Source: Agapetus fuscipes (taxonomy: Eukaryota; Arthropoda; Insecta; Trichoptera; Glossosomatidae). Taken from it: 64,000 nucleotides of DNA. Under the pieces are notes generated by a model that did no database searches, was not told the origin of the DNA, and saw only the letters and a program-made list of their open reading frames with translations. Within the stretch, counting starts at the first letter, position 1; every line of letters begins with the position of its first letter. The position numbers were made by a program, and so were the translations under genes. Below, in pieces: positions 1 through 9,962 of this stretch. The stretch lies in assembly GCA_951799405.1 (NCBI GenBank), contig OX637332.1, forward strand, positions 7,631,001 to 7,695,000, read 5' to 3'.

Positions 1-23
1 ACCAACCGCATTTTCACGACATT

Positions 24-450
24 ATGTCAGCAGTAACAACAAACGACTTTCCTAAAGATCTGACAAATAGATCTCCAGGCCAGATTTTACACGTTCTTTG
101 GCTTACACAAGCCAACCAAATACTACGTCTGTATGTAACAACGGAATCCCCGTCGGAAACTTTGACAACTCTAGCTGCTTTTGTGATAAAAGTGTATCCT
201 CCATCATAGGTTCTTATAAAAATAATTGTTCATGTAAAGATGACTCATATCATATTTGTTTCATCATTTTGGCCTCAAAATATTTGCTAGATATCAAAAA
301 AGTAAAAAATTCAGTCTTTGGAAAAAATAGCTCTTTAAGCATTCGGAAAATATGCTATTAGCGATGATTATCGGCAAAAACAAACTCGTTAAAGAATTCA
401 CAACATGACGTAGCTTAAAGGCACGCAAAATATCAAATCTCTCACACAGT
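24..450 (+). pseudogene. Transposase-like fragment of the inverted-repeat element
   Basis: Frame +3 from position 24 reads a conserved stretch with LHVLWLTQANQILRLYV, followed by LTTLAAFVIKVYPPS and then a stop. A neighbouring frame continues with a CKDDSYHICFIILASKYLLD stretch, so the reading frame is broken by at least one frameshift and by stops. The same coding sequence, equally broken, lies on the minus strand at 56656-57100 and 60002-60110. The pattern suits a decayed transposase-like protein; the exact family is not known to me. The N-terminal part lies left of the window. Confidence 0.5.
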
Positions 451-927
451 GACTTTTTAAGAGTCCTGTAATATATTTCAATGCTGCAACTTAAGTTGAT
501 CTAATAAGATATCAGGAAAATATTAATTAGCCTCTTTTAGAAAAAAAATATCCGATGAGAAAGTTCAATCTAGTGGTGACTGTGACATGCATTTTTCACA
601 GATCCCAAGTAAGGTAGTAATAAATTTCCGAATAAATAGTTTCTCCCATTCCTTTAAAATAACTCATTTGCTATTGACTGAAGTGCTAACGAGGGCTCCA
701 ATCGAATTTAAATTTTGAATTTTAAATCTGAATATCAAGATTAAATGTTTTTTTACCATATATTGCCTACCCATAAGACTCATGTGCCCGTATGGGATGC
801 ACGCCCCTGCTCCCATGCTATACTTAGGCAGTTGAAAGAGCAGTGAAAATAACAAGAAAAGCTGCTTTGAGTCAATGTACCAAAAATTTAGATTTGTGGC
901 TATAAAAGCCTAATTAGAACGAAGGAG

Positions 928-1115
928 CACCCCTGTTTCAGGGAAGGTCGGCAAAAGTTGTGGGGCTTATGTTCATTTGAGGTTTGGATTTTATTTGTAA
1001 GTACACATTCAGCATTTGTAAGCGCGAACTACACTTGTTGGTTTGTGGGCTTACATCTGAGAGCTTTAAATGAATATATCCTTGCAACTTAGATTATAGA
1101 TTATAGATTATTATA
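928..1115 (+). repeat. RTE-tail SINE-like repeat, 5'-truncated
   Basis: It begins at CACCCCTGTTTCAGGG and ends in GCAACTTAGATTATAGATTA, matching the RTE 3' end at 12371-12630. It lies inside the DNA element; the equivalent place in the right-hand copy (about 55940) lacks it, so this insertion is younger than the element. Confidence 0.85.
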
Positions 1116-1404
1116 GCATAATGCCGAAAATGAAAAGAAAAGGCAATTTTCAAGCGAAATGTTTTTTTTTTTTTTTATGAAACCTGTACTTTTTTCTTCT
1201 TGTATTGTTTTGAAATGTACGAATGAATGCTTGTAGTACTTTTATTTTAATTTTGTACACCTTGACTAACTTTATTCAGCTCAATATTGAGCTGGAGCTT
1301 TGTTACAAATTTTCAACAAAAACATAAACTTTGAAGTCAGTGTGCGGGAAGAAGGATTTTTTTGAAAAATCTGAATTTTTTAATTTTTTATTTTATTTCA
1401 TTCT

Positions 1405-1890
1405 TCTTAATCTTATTCCTCATTACTGAGGGTTGTGACCCTTGTGGAAGCAACCAATCTTCTTCAGCTCTCCCTCGACTGCGCTGCCCGCAAAGCTCCA
1501 ACTACCGAGGTGCCTGCTGCTGTCTTCACTTGATCGGTCCATCGTGTGGGGGATCTACCTCTTCCTCTCTTCCCCTCCAAGTTACCGATCACAACCAGTC
1601 GTTCCAGGCTGTCCTCATTGCCACGGACAACGTGTCCGAAGAACTGAAGAATACGGCGTGTACACATGTTGGCCAGAGTCAAGCCATCCAAACGCAGCTC
1701 CCGGCGAATGGACTCATTGGTGCGTCTAGCCGTCCATGGGATTCGAAGCATGCGCCTCCAGCACCACATTTCAAAAGCGTCAATTTTTCTTCTTTCTGCT
1801 GCTTTTATGGTCCATGTTTCAGCAGCATAGAGAAAAATAGAGTGGACCAGACTCCTGACAAGCTTAATCTTGGTGCTGTTACTCACACCG
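1405..1890 (-). pseudogene. LINE reverse-transcriptase C-terminal fragment
   Basis: The minus strand encodes about 140 residues with AAETWTIKAAERRKIDAFEM, WCWRRMLRIPWTARRTNESI, RILQFFGHVVRG and GKRGRGRSPTRWTDQV. This is the distal domain after the polymerase in many endonuclease-type non-LTR retrotransposons (RTE-like). Endonuclease and polymerase are absent, so it is a 5'-truncated copy. Its 3' end abuts AT-rich sequence near 1405. It interrupts the DNA element of 1-1970. Confidence 0.8.
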
Positions 1891-1970
1891 TTATTTCATA
1901 AATGGCACAAAAAAAATGGTATATGGTTTTGAAAAAAAAAAAAAATCTCATACAAGATCACTCCACTCTA

Positions 1971-2650
1971 TTATACATATTACACAGGCTAACAAAATGA
2001 AAAAAAAATGTTTGTGCTGGAAATGTTGCAACTGATTCTTAATGCTTTCAATGGGTTGATTCCAAAAATGGCATCAGATATTTTCTTTCAGCTCTCAATA
2101 AATTTCTATTTTGACCATTAAAGATGTATTTATTTCTTAATTTTGCATTATATATGAATTAACATCAATCAACCAGCCAGTCGTGCAGTTTTAGCGTGGT
2201 GATACTCTCAATTGTCTGTTGTAATTTAAAATAAACCCCGTCTTTCCTTTATCTGGTTTTTACCTACCATCACCTATATTTTGAACCTCTTTAGCATCAG
2301 TGGAAAGCGAGCAAGGTGTTGGGCCTGAACACCACCCTGAGGAGTCTCTTTTGCTAGCCGAGCATCTGCAAAAGCGCGCAACCTAACCTCTAAGGAGCCC
2401 CCTTGTCCGTTGCCGGTTCATAACCTCAAAATGGCCTGCCTTTCCATGGAGCGCCTGTAGTGAGGTCCAGAGTGTTCATTACAAAGGGTAGGGGGGGGGG
2501 GTTATGTGGGCGGGGCGTAATAGGATAATCTCCCGAAACTGGTCGTGTTCAAAATAAATCTCATGTGAATTAAAACAAAGCAGTTTTTATTTTAATCTAT
2601 TAAAATGAACTTTCACAAAGTGACTGCTGAAAATCTAGATAATATGAAAG
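1971..2650. other. No gene; Penelope-like terminal fragment near 2528-2590
   Basis: No supported coding sequence. A ten-G run sits near 2491. Positions 2528-2590 (CTCCCGAAACTGGTCGTGTT and onward) match the reverse complement of 61285-61345. The CCCGAAAC-TGGTC pattern resembles hammerhead-bearing termini of Penelope-like elements, but the evidence is short. Confidence 0.35.
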
Positions 2651-3745
2651 TAAAATTAATTTGCGAATGAATGTAATATCCAGAGTCATTATAAAAGGAC
2701 AGCCTGTATAAAGAAGGTTATGATTCTGGATGAAATGAAAGAAGTATGCAAGGATCGTAAAAAATGGCGGCTGATCTGTAATGTAGACGGCTGAGACAAA
2801 GACTTAATTTTCATTTTTATAGATGTTGTGTAGATTTTTTAGTGTTTGTTTATTTTTTTATAACTGAATTTAATTAATTGCTTGTATTCCTTGACTTAAA
2901 GGTTAGTAGGGGAACACCAGGCAAGATGGGGTAGTTAAGATTTAAATCTCCAAAAATCATAAGGGTTCATGGTTTTATAATCATTTTTATTCTTAATCAG
3001 TATTGTAGTTATCAGTCTTACATATTAAATTTAAATCAGGAACATAGAACCATGGAATTATGAGTAAAAAAATAAAATGTAAAAAATGACATATCACCCC
3101 ATCATGCCCGATAGGTCGGGTAAGATGGGGTGGCCCTAATGGGTTTTAAAATAAATAACCCTAACAAAAATATACAATTAATATTTCATAATAAAACAAG
3201 TTATTACCTGTTACTGCAGTGTACTGTTGATAGGATTTACCACTATGCCGCTTGAAATTCCCCAAATACAAGTTTGCATGCACTGCCAAACGTATTTATA
3301 AGAAATTTTAATGCCAACAAACGAAATCTAATTATTGACGATAGCTACAACAAATGACTTGCCGCCGTGTTTGTACTCGTGTGACTAAGAACTGTCATGG
3401 CGGGCAATAGCGAAATGGCAGAGCGAACGTGATTGGTCAATTCAAATCACCTGATAGGCCTGATGACCCGTCTTGCCCGCCACCCCGTCTTGCCCGGTGT
3501 TCCCCTAAGAGGCTAATCACCCATACTGTAAAAAAAGTTTCACTTTGCCAATGTCACCCCTGTTTCAGGAAAGGACGGTAAGAGTCGCAGGTGTATGTCC
3601 ATTTGAGATTTGAATTTTTATGTTGTAGGCTCACATGCGGCATGTGCAAGCGCGAACTTGTACGTGTCTGCTTGTAAAAATGCATATAATGTGAATCCCC
3701 AATGTAATATACGAGTAAGTACTTTGTAACTTAGTTTAGATTAGA
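2651..3745 (+). pseudogene. RTE 3'-end fragment interrupted by a MITE
   Basis: Positions 2651-2795 carry the end of the RTE ORF in decayed form (GAATGAATGTAATATCCAGA, ATGAAAGAAGTATGCAAGGA, then a TGA). The 3' untranslated part leads to CTTGACTTAAAGGTTAGTA at 2908. The tail repeat resumes at 3508 (AGAGGCTAATCACCCATACT) after a 597-bp MITE and ends near 3745 in TTAGTTTAGATTAGA. Confidence 0.8.
2909..3505. mobile_element. 597-bp MITE with TA target duplication
   Basis: The ends are GGGGAACACCAGGCAAGATG and, on the other strand, GGGGAACACCGGGCAAGACG: an inverted repeat of about 24 bp with two mismatches. TA flanks both sides (2907-2908 and 3506-3507), and removing the element restores the RTE tail consensus. 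TA duplication points to Tc1/mariner-type (possibly pogo-type) mobilisation. There is no internal coding sequence. Confidence 0.85.
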
Positions 3746-3746
3746 C

Positions 3747-3812
3747 ATACGTAAAGTGAATCATTTTTTACAGTATGGGTGGTCAGCCTCACACCAACCT
3801 ATAAGTCAAGGA
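3747..3812 (-). repeat. RTE-tail repeat, inverted short fragment
   Basis: The first ~65 bp of the tail repeat (AGTATGGGTGGTCAGCCTCA and flanks) on the minus strand, directly after the plus-strand copy ending near 3745. Confidence 0.75.
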
Positions 3813-4085
3813 ACATAATCATAATTATCAACCTATTGACTCTATTCATCATTGAACTGAACTTTGTCTTGACTACTTCCTTCAGCATGTAGAATAATAG
3901 AAAATTAAACATTTTGTTTTTTGAATAACAGTTTATTTCAAAATTTTAAAATACAATTAAAACACATGTAGATTGAAATGGTAAAAATAAAAGTTATATA
4001 GTTAATATCATAGCCAGTAGACACATGCTTTGATGGAATAAGCATTACTGATAACATTAATTTTCATTCATTTAATCATTTTCTC
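3813..4085. other. No gene seen
   Basis: AT-rich sequence downstream of the Asn-rich secreted-protein gene. AATAAA-like motifs occur on both strands; nothing else is supportable. Confidence 0.5.
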
Positions 4086-4170
4086 AAAAAAAAATCCCGA
4101 CGGACCTGAGGGGCCATTTTTATTGTTTTTGTTATTTCCATTGTTGTTGTTATTTCCATACCCTCATTAC
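4086..4170 (-). other. Relic coding repeat beyond the stop of the Asn-rich gene
   Basis: On the minus strand this reads GNNNNNGNN-like residues followed by GPSGPSG, the same module as in the gene at 4203-4886, but beyond its TAA. About 35 bp of unrelated sequence separates the two. It may be the former C-terminus cut off by a new stop. Confidence 0.5.
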
Positions 4171-4202
4171 TAACCCGACTTATACGGAGATACCGTTACA
4201 TC

Positions 4203-4886
4203 TTATTGCTTATTGCCATTGTTGTTGTGGTTATTCCCATTATTTCCATTTCCCGAGGGACCTGAGGGGCGATTGTTGTTGTTGTTATTCCCATTATTTC
4301 CATTTCCCGAGGGACCTGAGGGGCGATTGTTGTTGTTGTTATTCCCATTATTTCCATTTCCAGAGGGACCTGAGGGGCGATTGTTGTTGTTGTTATTCCC
4401 ATTATTTCCATTTCCCGAGGGACCTGAGGGGCGATTGTTGTTGTTGTTATTCCCATTATTTCCATTTCCCGAGGGACCTGAGGGGCGATTGTTGTTGTTG
4501 TTATTCCCATTATTTCCATTTCCCGAGGGACCTGAGGGGCGATTGTTGTTGTTGTTGTTGTTGTTTGTTCCATTGTTTCTATTTTTTTTATTATTTCCAG
4601 TATTTCCATTTCCATTGCCATGGTTGTTGTTGTTGTTATTATTTTCATTATCCTCTTCCGGTGCTTCCGTTTCATCTTCTGGATCTTTTCCATTGTTGTT
4701 GTTGTTGTTGTTGTTATTTCCATTGTTGTTCTCATTTCCATTACCCGGGGGCTCTACTCGATTGCCATCTTGGTTGTTTCCATTTCCTCTGCTGTTCTTA
4801 TTGTTGCCACCTCCATTGGATTGAGCAGATACAAATGCTACTGCCAGCACCACGGTCATCAGGAACAAGAATTTGCAAGACACCAT
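4203..4886 (-). CDS. Asn/Gly-rich secreted repeat protein
   Basis: The start chosen is the ATG at 4886 (MVSCKFLFLMTVVLAVAFVS), not the upstream ATG of the longer frame. The sequence GTTTCAG at 4900-4894 is a good splice acceptor, so the upstream codons are intronic. The product is about 227 residues. Residues 1-21 form a signal peptide ending FVSAQS. An N/G-rich region follows, then an acidic patch (GKDPEDETEAPEEDNE). The C-terminal half is six near-perfect 18-residue repeats (RPSGPSGNGNNG plus six Asn) from a 54-bp DNA repeat. There are no cysteines after the signal peptide. It is probably secreted and disordered. No known family is recognised. It shares the promoter/exon-1/intron/single-coding-exon plan of the A-D paralogs, so a related expression program is plausible. 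Confidence 0.7.
   Translation of the reverse strand: MVSCKFLFLMTVVLAVAFVSAQSNGGGNNKNSRGNGNNQDGNRVEPPGNGNENNNGNNNNNNNNNGKDPEDETEAPEEDNENNNNNNNHGNGNGNTGNNKKNRNNGTNNNNNNNNRPSGPSGNGNNGNNNNNNRPSGPSGNGNNGNNNNNNRPSGPSGNGNNGNNNNNNRPSGPSGNGNNGNNNNNNRPSGPSGNGNNGNNNNNNRPSGPSGNGNNGNNHNNNGNKQ
4230..4560. repeat. 54-bp coding tandem repeat (6 units)
   Basis: The unit contains CCCGAGGGACCTGAGGGGCG followed by TTGTTGTTGTTATTCCCATT. One unit differs (CCAGAGGGACC). It encodes the PSG/Asn repeats of the secreted protein. Near-identity between units indicates recent expansion or homogenisation, and the unit count is likely to vary between alleles. Confidence 0.9.
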
Positions 4887-5004
4887 CGTAGAGCTGAAAC
4901 ATAACATAATAAATCCATCAAGTGCACCAATCCATAGATGACATGTAGAATAATTTTCGTTGAATTTGCAAATTTTAAGAATTAAAAGGGTTTTTTTTTA
5001 AGTT

Positions 5005-5222
5005 ACTTGGCTAATAGGTCGGTATGAGGTTGACCACCTATGCTGTAAAAGCTTTGTTCACTTTGCCAATGACCCCCTGCTTCTGGAGGTGCAGGGCTTA
5101 TGTTTATTTGAGTTTTGGGTGCGGCATGTACAAGCGCAACTTACATGACGTGTCTGCTTGTGGGCATTCATTTTAAATGAATCCTAAATGTAATATATCT
5201 TTGCAACCTAGATTAGATTATA
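5005..5222 (+). repeat. RTE-tail repeat, diverged copy in intron
   Basis: Recognisable from TAATAGGTCGGTATGAGGTT, a shortened middle, and GCAACCTAGATTAGATTA at the end. Older than most copies in the window. Confidence 0.7.
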
Positions 5223-5226
5223 CAAT

Positions 5227-5470
5227 TAATCAAAAAAGACAAGGAAAGGTTTTAATTACTTCAAATGGACGAGTACATTATAAAGACTATTATTTCATGA
5301 TCGTAGAAAAAGTATTGTATGCCACTGCACGTAATTAGCCTTTGTAACACTCGTGATGTCTATTATACCATTCGGCTGCACGTCATGGCACAAACTAGCA
5401 CTCGTGTTACAAAGACTATCATTACTAGGCAGTGGCATAAATGACTATTTGATTATTCACACAATTTAAG
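5227..5470 (-). repeat. Palindromic MITE (5318-5439) with its flanking repeat
   Basis: A near-perfect palindrome runs from TATGCCACTGC to GCAGTGGCATA, with inner arms containing CTTTGTAACAC and its complement. The same unit occurs at 47103-47225 and 48083-48205, and a half copy at 20501-20605. Flanking sequence (ACTTCAAATGGACGAGTACA) is also shared with 47290 and 48280, so the palindrome travelled inside a larger repeat. Confidence 0.7.
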
Positions 5471-5705
5471 TTGTTACACAAGTAGAGATTTTTAAATTGG
5501 GAATTTTCTGTCAAATAAGAAAAACAATATTTATGGTATTGATATATTTTTTGTGCCGAAAACCAGAAAAATCGAATCACTTTTAAATATTTCGAAGATT
5601 TTTTAGAAAAAAATCAGTATGAAAAATATAAAATCTTTGACTTTTATCGAAAGAAGTATAATTAAAATTGTAGCGAACGGGATAATTTTTAAGTACTGTT
5701 CTTAC

Positions 5706-5776
5706 CTTTTGTTGGTTTCTTCAGAGGAGAACTAGACCAAGCTGTGATTTCTGAACTGGCTCCGTGGGCTTTTATA
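5706..5776 (-). promoter_or_regulatory. Promoter and noncoding exon 1 of the Asn-rich gene
   Basis: On the minus strand a TATAAAAG box (5776-5769) is followed 24 bp downstream by a TTCAG initiator near 5752 and, at 5705-5701, by a GTAAG splice donor after CAACAAAAG. Exon 1 would be about 47 nt with no ATG. The intron (5705-4894, about 0.8 kb) contains a diverged tail repeat and a palindromic MITE. Confidence 0.6.
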
Positions 5777-5899
5777 CTGCAATTTTATCAACTTAACTAA
5801 AAGTTATCTTAATTACAGCTACAATCCATTTGTTCCATATCCATTGGTTGTACTAATTAATTTAGCTTGCAGTTTAGGGGGTTATTGCTTGTTGCGCTG

Positions 5900-6169
5900 C
5901 ACAAGGTGATTTTGAATTTGTACCAACTCACTGAGCCCAGAGAGATGGTTGACGTCTTCAGCTGCGTTATACGATCCAAATTAGAATACGCTGTCAAGGT
6001 TTGGATTCCTTACCAGCGGAAGTATATAGATATGATAGAACAAGTCCAAAAAAAGTTTCTCAGGTATCTCCTCATGAGGCGGAGTGGAAGTTATCCACAA
6101 TTCATGCATCATGAGGAGCTACTTCGGAAGACTGGATTTAGAAGCCTGGAAACTGGTGAATTAGAAACC
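5900..6169 (+). pseudogene. Jockey-type LINE, left half of a split fragment
   Basis: The reading frame contains VIRSKLEYAVKVWIPYQRKY and EQVQKKFLRYLL, the thumb/C-terminal region of Jockey-like reverse transcriptases. The frame is cut at about 6170 by the RTE copy of 6170-7072 and resumes at about 7073. Confidence 0.75.
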
Positions 6170-7072
6170 TGGTGTACTGGGTGCGACCGCTTGCATCGCC
6201 AGGAACCAAAATCTCTCAAAAAATGTTAGGTTGGCGGTGCACGGTGGTATACTAGTGCCAACCTTGATGTATGGAAGTGAAGCCTGGACGGTGAGTGAAA
6301 GGGAAATTAGTAAAGTCCATACAGTAGAAATGTACTATCTAAGAAGTATGATTGGGAAAAAACGAAGTGACAGGGTGAGGAATGATTTTGTAAGAGAAGA
6401 ATGTGGTGTAAGTGAAAGTGTGAAAGTGAAGATCAAAAGAAGTATGTTAAGATGGTTCGGGCATTTGGAGAGAATGAGTGATGAAAGATTGACGAAGAAA
6501 GTATATGTTGCTAGAAAAGATGGATGTCGTGGTAGAGGAAGACCGAGAAAAGTATGGAAGGATCAAATCTCTGAAATAGCGAATGAATGGGATATCCAGA
6601 GTCATAATAAAAGGAGGACTTGTATGAAAAAGGTTATGACTCTGGATGAAATGAAAGAAGTATGCAAGGACAGGAAGAAGTGGCGGCTAATCTGCAATGT
6701 TGATTTCTAATGTTGGTGTATTCATTTGCTACATTTTTTGCATAGGAAATTTTTGACTTTTTTGTATAGATTTCTTTGTAAGGTTTTGTTCTTTTTTATA
6801 TTTAAATGTAATTTATTATTCATATTCCTTGACTTATAGGTTGGTATGAGGCTGACCACCCATACTGTAAAAAATGGTTCACTTTGCCAATGTCACCCCT
6901 GTTTCAGGGAAGGTCGGCAAAAGTTGTGGGGCTTATGTTCATTTGAGGTTTGGATTTTATTTGTAAGTACACATTCAGCATTTGTAAGCGCGAACTACAC
7001 TTGTTGGTTTGTGGGCATACATCTGAGAGCTTTAAATGAATATATCCTTGCAACTTAGATTATAGATTATTA
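6170..7072 (+). mobile_element. 5'-truncated RTE LINE copy
   Basis: It starts abruptly at TGTACTGGGTGCGACCGCTT. It encodes the last ~175 residues of the RTE ORF (open from 6231 to 6710), nearly identical to the C-terminus of the intact element at 12745-15750 (for example MTLDEMKEVCKDRKKWRLIC). The full 3' untranslated region and tail follow, ending in ATTATAGATTATTAT. 5' truncation is typical of target-primed retrotransposition. It is nested in an older Jockey-type fragment. Confidence 0.9.
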
Positions 7073-7404
7073 TAAAAACGAGGCGCAACAGGTCCCTTAT
7101 GGTGCTCATTCATAAGGTCATCAACGGCTTAATTGACAGTCCCAACCTGTTGGAGGGCTACAGGTTGTATGTGCCTGACGACTACACCCGAGGGCGAGGA
7201 CATGATCTATTTCATGCACCGAAAAGCCGTACTGATGTCGTGGCGCAACACCCTGTGACTCGGAGTATAAAGCTCTTAAATGAGTCTAATATAGTCATTT
7301 TTGAGTGTAATTTATTAACATTTAAAAATCTTGCAATAGAGTACCTCCCAGCGTGTTGATAGCTGTGAGGGTGCACTGTAATAAGGGTGACCTGTTGTGC
7401 ACAA

Positions 7405-7432
<28 letters not shown>
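7073..7432 (+). pseudogene. Jockey-type LINE, right half with poly(A)
   Basis: The frame reads LIHKVINGLIDSPNLLEGY and LYVPDDYTRGRGHDLFHAP, the extreme C-terminus of Jockey/CR1-type ORF2, then a stop and a run of about 27 A residues at 7406-7432. The poly(A) end favours Jockey over CR1. With 5900-6169 it forms one old insertion split by the RTE copy. Confidence 0.75.
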
Positions 7433-7435
<3 letters not shown>

Positions 7436-7638
7436 TGACATCACGGAAGGTCTCATACTGAGAATCGATTATATCACCTGAGATACGTGGATTGAAGAAA
7501 TACTAAGAGACCCTTCGATTGTCCCCCACCTGCTTACTTCAATATTTCATGATTGTTATTGCGCATGTAGGTTAACGTCATTCTGAAGTAGATATGAAAT
7601 ACTAACCAGATTTTAAATATGGATGCTATGGATGCTTA

Positions 7639-7894
7639 TTCCTTGACTTATAGGTTGGTATGAGGCTGACCACCCATACTGTAAAAAATGGTTCACTTTG
7701 CCAATGTCACCCCTGTTTCAGGGAATGTCGGCAGGAGTTGCAGGGCTTATGTTCATTTGAGTTTGGATTTTATTTGTAAGTACACATTCAGCATTTGTAA
7801 GCGCGAACTACACGTGTTTGTTTGTGGGCATACATCTGAGAGCTTTAAATGAATATATGCTTGCAACTTAGATTATAGATTATAGATTATAGAT
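7639..7894 (+). repeat. RTE-tail SINE-like repeat, full length
   Basis: It begins exactly at TTCCTTGACTTATAGGTTGG with unrelated sequence upstream and ends in three TTATAGA units. One of the copies that define the recurrent 5' boundary. Confidence 0.9.
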
Positions 7895-7939
7895 GCTACA
7901 GACGTTGATGCTAGCCTACTAGTGCTAGATGCTAGCCTG

Positions 7940-8346
7940 CTAGTCTAGCTACTATAGAAGCGAAACCTGGACCATCCAAAAATACGAGAAAGACCGCCTG
8001 GAAGCATTCGAGATGTGGGCATGGAGGAAAATGTCCAAGACATCATGGGTCGAAAAGAAGTCCAACGAAAAGGTGTTGCGGGACGTAGAAGAAAGAAAAG
8101 AGCTGATAAATCATATTTTAAAGAGGAAAGCCAAGCTAATAGGGCATTCAATTAGACATAGCACATTTTTTAGCAACGTCTTTGAAGGCAAAATCTTAGG
8201 ACAACGCACAAGAGGTCGCCCAAGAACTTCATACTTTAAGGATTTGAAGCGGCTCATGGATGTCTCCTCCTATTCCCATCTCAAGAGGATGGCAGCAGAC
8301 AGAGATAGATGGCTGATACAACAAGGCACTGCCTTTAGAAGATGAT
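7940..8346 (+). pseudogene. LINE reverse-transcriptase C-terminal fragment (second family)
   Basis: The frame reads ETWTIQKYEKDRLEAFEMWA, WRKMSKTSWVEKKSNEKVL and TRGRPRTSYFKDLKRLMDV, then stops at GATGATGATGA. This is the distal domain of an endonuclease-type LINE different from the RTE at 12.7 kb. It is 5'-truncated. Confidence 0.75.
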
Positions 8347-8492
8347 GATGACAGGGCTTGAGAGGCAGGTGTATATGTATATTATACATCTAAGGGCACT
8401 AATTTATAATACTTATGCAATGCGAAAACTCCTCAAAGTAACAGGAAGATGGTTCAAGAACAATAATTATAACTGCAATAATTAAAATTTGG

Positions 8493-8756
8493 TTCCTTGA
8501 CTTATAGGTTGGTATGCGGCTGACCACCCATACTGTAAAAAAATGGTTCACTTTGCCAATGTCACCCCTGTTTCAGGGAAGGACGGCAAGAGTTGCAGGG
8601 CTTATGTTCATTCGAGATTGGGTTTTTATATTGTAGGTCCACATGCGGCATGTGTTAAGCGCGAAATTATACATGTCTGCTTGTGGGAATGCATTTAATA
8701 TAAATCTTAAATGATATATATCTTTGCAGCTTAGATTAGATTAGATAAGATTAGAT
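8493..8756 (+). repeat. RTE-tail SINE-like repeat, full length
   Basis: TTCCTTGACTTATAGGTTGG start, GATTAGATTAGATAAGATTA tail. It belongs to a subfamily with GCGGCTGACC and ACATGCGGCATGTG. Confidence 0.9.
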
Positions 8757-8911
8757 GACAATATTTTGGGTGCTCTGTTGTGTATTCACCGCAAGGGCAA
8801 AAAAACTATATTTGAAATTTTCATTTTCGAAAGCTAATCATTGTGCTGATTGGGAATCGCATATAAAGAGGAGGCCAAAACGATAATGTATAATGTCTTA
8901 GCATGCGCTAG

Positions 8912-9655
8912 ACCGGTCCGTAGTCCAGTGGTAACACTTCGGACTCTGAATGGAAGGTTGTGGGGTCGAATCCCGGAGGAGCACAAAAAATATACCATTT
9001 ATATTTTCAAATTTGCTCTTCGCTGGATCTTGCTTGAGAATTGGCGCTTTGTAGCGACGACGAAGCTCGTAAAAAGTCCGGTGGATAGCTTAGTTGGTAG
9101 AATGCGTGCATTATTTACTGAGTGCAAGGTTCGATCCCCGCCGAGGGTGTCAGAAATGATTTCCCGTTTCGGTGTTTATTTCAAGCCCAAAATACTGGCA
9201 AGGATTACTCAGCCTTCACATAAAATGAGAACCAGCTCACTCGAGAAATGGGAAACCCTTACCTCAACTGAAGTGATTGGTGTAAGTCCGGTCCCCCATC
9301 TATAATCTTTAATCTAAGTTGCAAGGATATATTCATTCAAAGCTCTCAGATGTATGCCCACAAACAAACACGTGTAGTTCGCGCTTACAAATGCTGTGTA
9401 CTTACAAATAAAATCCAAACCTCAAATGAACATAAGCCCTACAACTCTTGCCGACATTCCCTGAAACAGGGGTGACATTGGCAAAGTGAACCATTTTTTA
9501 CAGTATGGGTGGTCAGCCTCATACCTACCTATAAGTCAAGGAATACGAGCAATAAAAAACATACTCTTAATAATAAATAGTTCCCGAATCGCCACATGCG
9601 ACTCCTTCGGTGATAACGTGGCAAGAAGTTACGCTATATGTGTAGCATAGTTGGG
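8912..9655 (+). repeat. Composite tRNA-derived SINE with nested tail repeat
   Basis: A tRNA-Gln-like head is present (TAGTCCAGTGGTAACAC as A box, ACTCTGAAT anticodon region, GGGTCGAATCCC as B box). A body (TTTGCTCTTCGCTGG) follows, then a second tRNA-like head at 9079 (GATAGCTTAGTTGGTAGAAT, GGTTCGATCCCCGCC) with its own body. At 9301-9543 a minus-strand tail repeat interrupts the second body, which resumes as CCACATGCGACTCCTTCGG and ends near 9655. Two heads in series suggest a dimeric SINE. Confidence 0.7.
9301..9543 (-). repeat. RTE-tail SINE-like repeat nested in tRNA SINE
   Basis: A minus-strand full-length copy from CAAGGAA (9543) down to the ATCTAAGTT tail (9301), splitting the tRNA-SINE body. 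Confidence 0.9.
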
Positions 9656-9789
9656 TAGTTGCGTTGCGTATGTCATTAGTGCGGGAGTGGGGACGCTGTC
9701 ACTAAGAGGGGTCTTCCCATCCCTCCTCTCTATGTCCCCTTGGGAGTCCTCAAAATACCCATAGACACACGAACACAATACAACTTTAT

Positions 9790-9962
9790 ATTTTCCATAT
9801 GACTTTTTATTTGTATTATCCTTAATTATACTACCCTTCGTCGTCGTCTTTCGTCGTCGAGTTTCGATTTTCAAAATCAATGCCATCACAGCAGATGAAA
9901 CACATTCATGATCTATGGCAAATTAATTTTTGTATATACGTTGCCAGGGGCAACGCCCCTAG
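9790..9962 (+). mobile_element. Helitron-like 3' end
   Basis: It ends GGGGCAACGCCCCTAG followed by T (9963), a hairpin reaching a CTAG terminus. The preceding ~150 bp (ATGCCATCACAGCAGATGAAA) recurs at 17640-17800, 34940-35122 and 42690-42830. No Rep/helicase is present, so it is non-autonomous if a Helitron. Confidence 0.5.

Larger units (their letters stand above)
1..1970 (+). mobile_element. DNA-transposon-like element, left copy (cut by window edge)
   Basis: The sequence is the reverse complement of much of 55583-57000, which defines a second copy of the same element. This copy ends near 1970 at TCCACTCT, the complement of the AGAGTGGA that opens the right-hand copy at 55583. It is interrupted by a SINE-like tail repeat (928-1115) and a LINE fragment (1405-1890); neither is present in the other copy. 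The superfamily is not recognised; the element is called a DNA transposon because of the short terminal inverted repeats. It is degenerate. Confidence 0.65.

Noticed and set aside
664..855. 63-codon minus-strand frame
   Set aside because: Lies in the noncoding part of the DNA element; the related sequence near 56000-56190 does not conserve it as a protein.
4213..4904. Plus-strand Leu/Phe-rich and Cys/Val-rich frames opposite the Asn-rich gene
   Set aside because: Antisense shadows of the AAC/AAT repeats; no start context, signal or homology, while the minus strand has a signal peptide, splice acceptor and TATA box.
4203..4907. Start of the Asn-rich protein at MLCFSST (4907)
   Set aside because: The first seven codons overlap a good splice acceptor (GTTTCAG), and MVSCKFLF gives a better signal peptide.
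8912..8990. Possible tRNA-Gln gene
   Set aside because: A and B boxes are present but the cloverleaf does not close and the sequence continues into a repeated SINE body.
9629..9889. 86-codon minus-strand frame with a KTTTK-type lysine-rich start
   Set aside because: Spans the end of a SINE and a Helitron-associated repeat; a chance frame.
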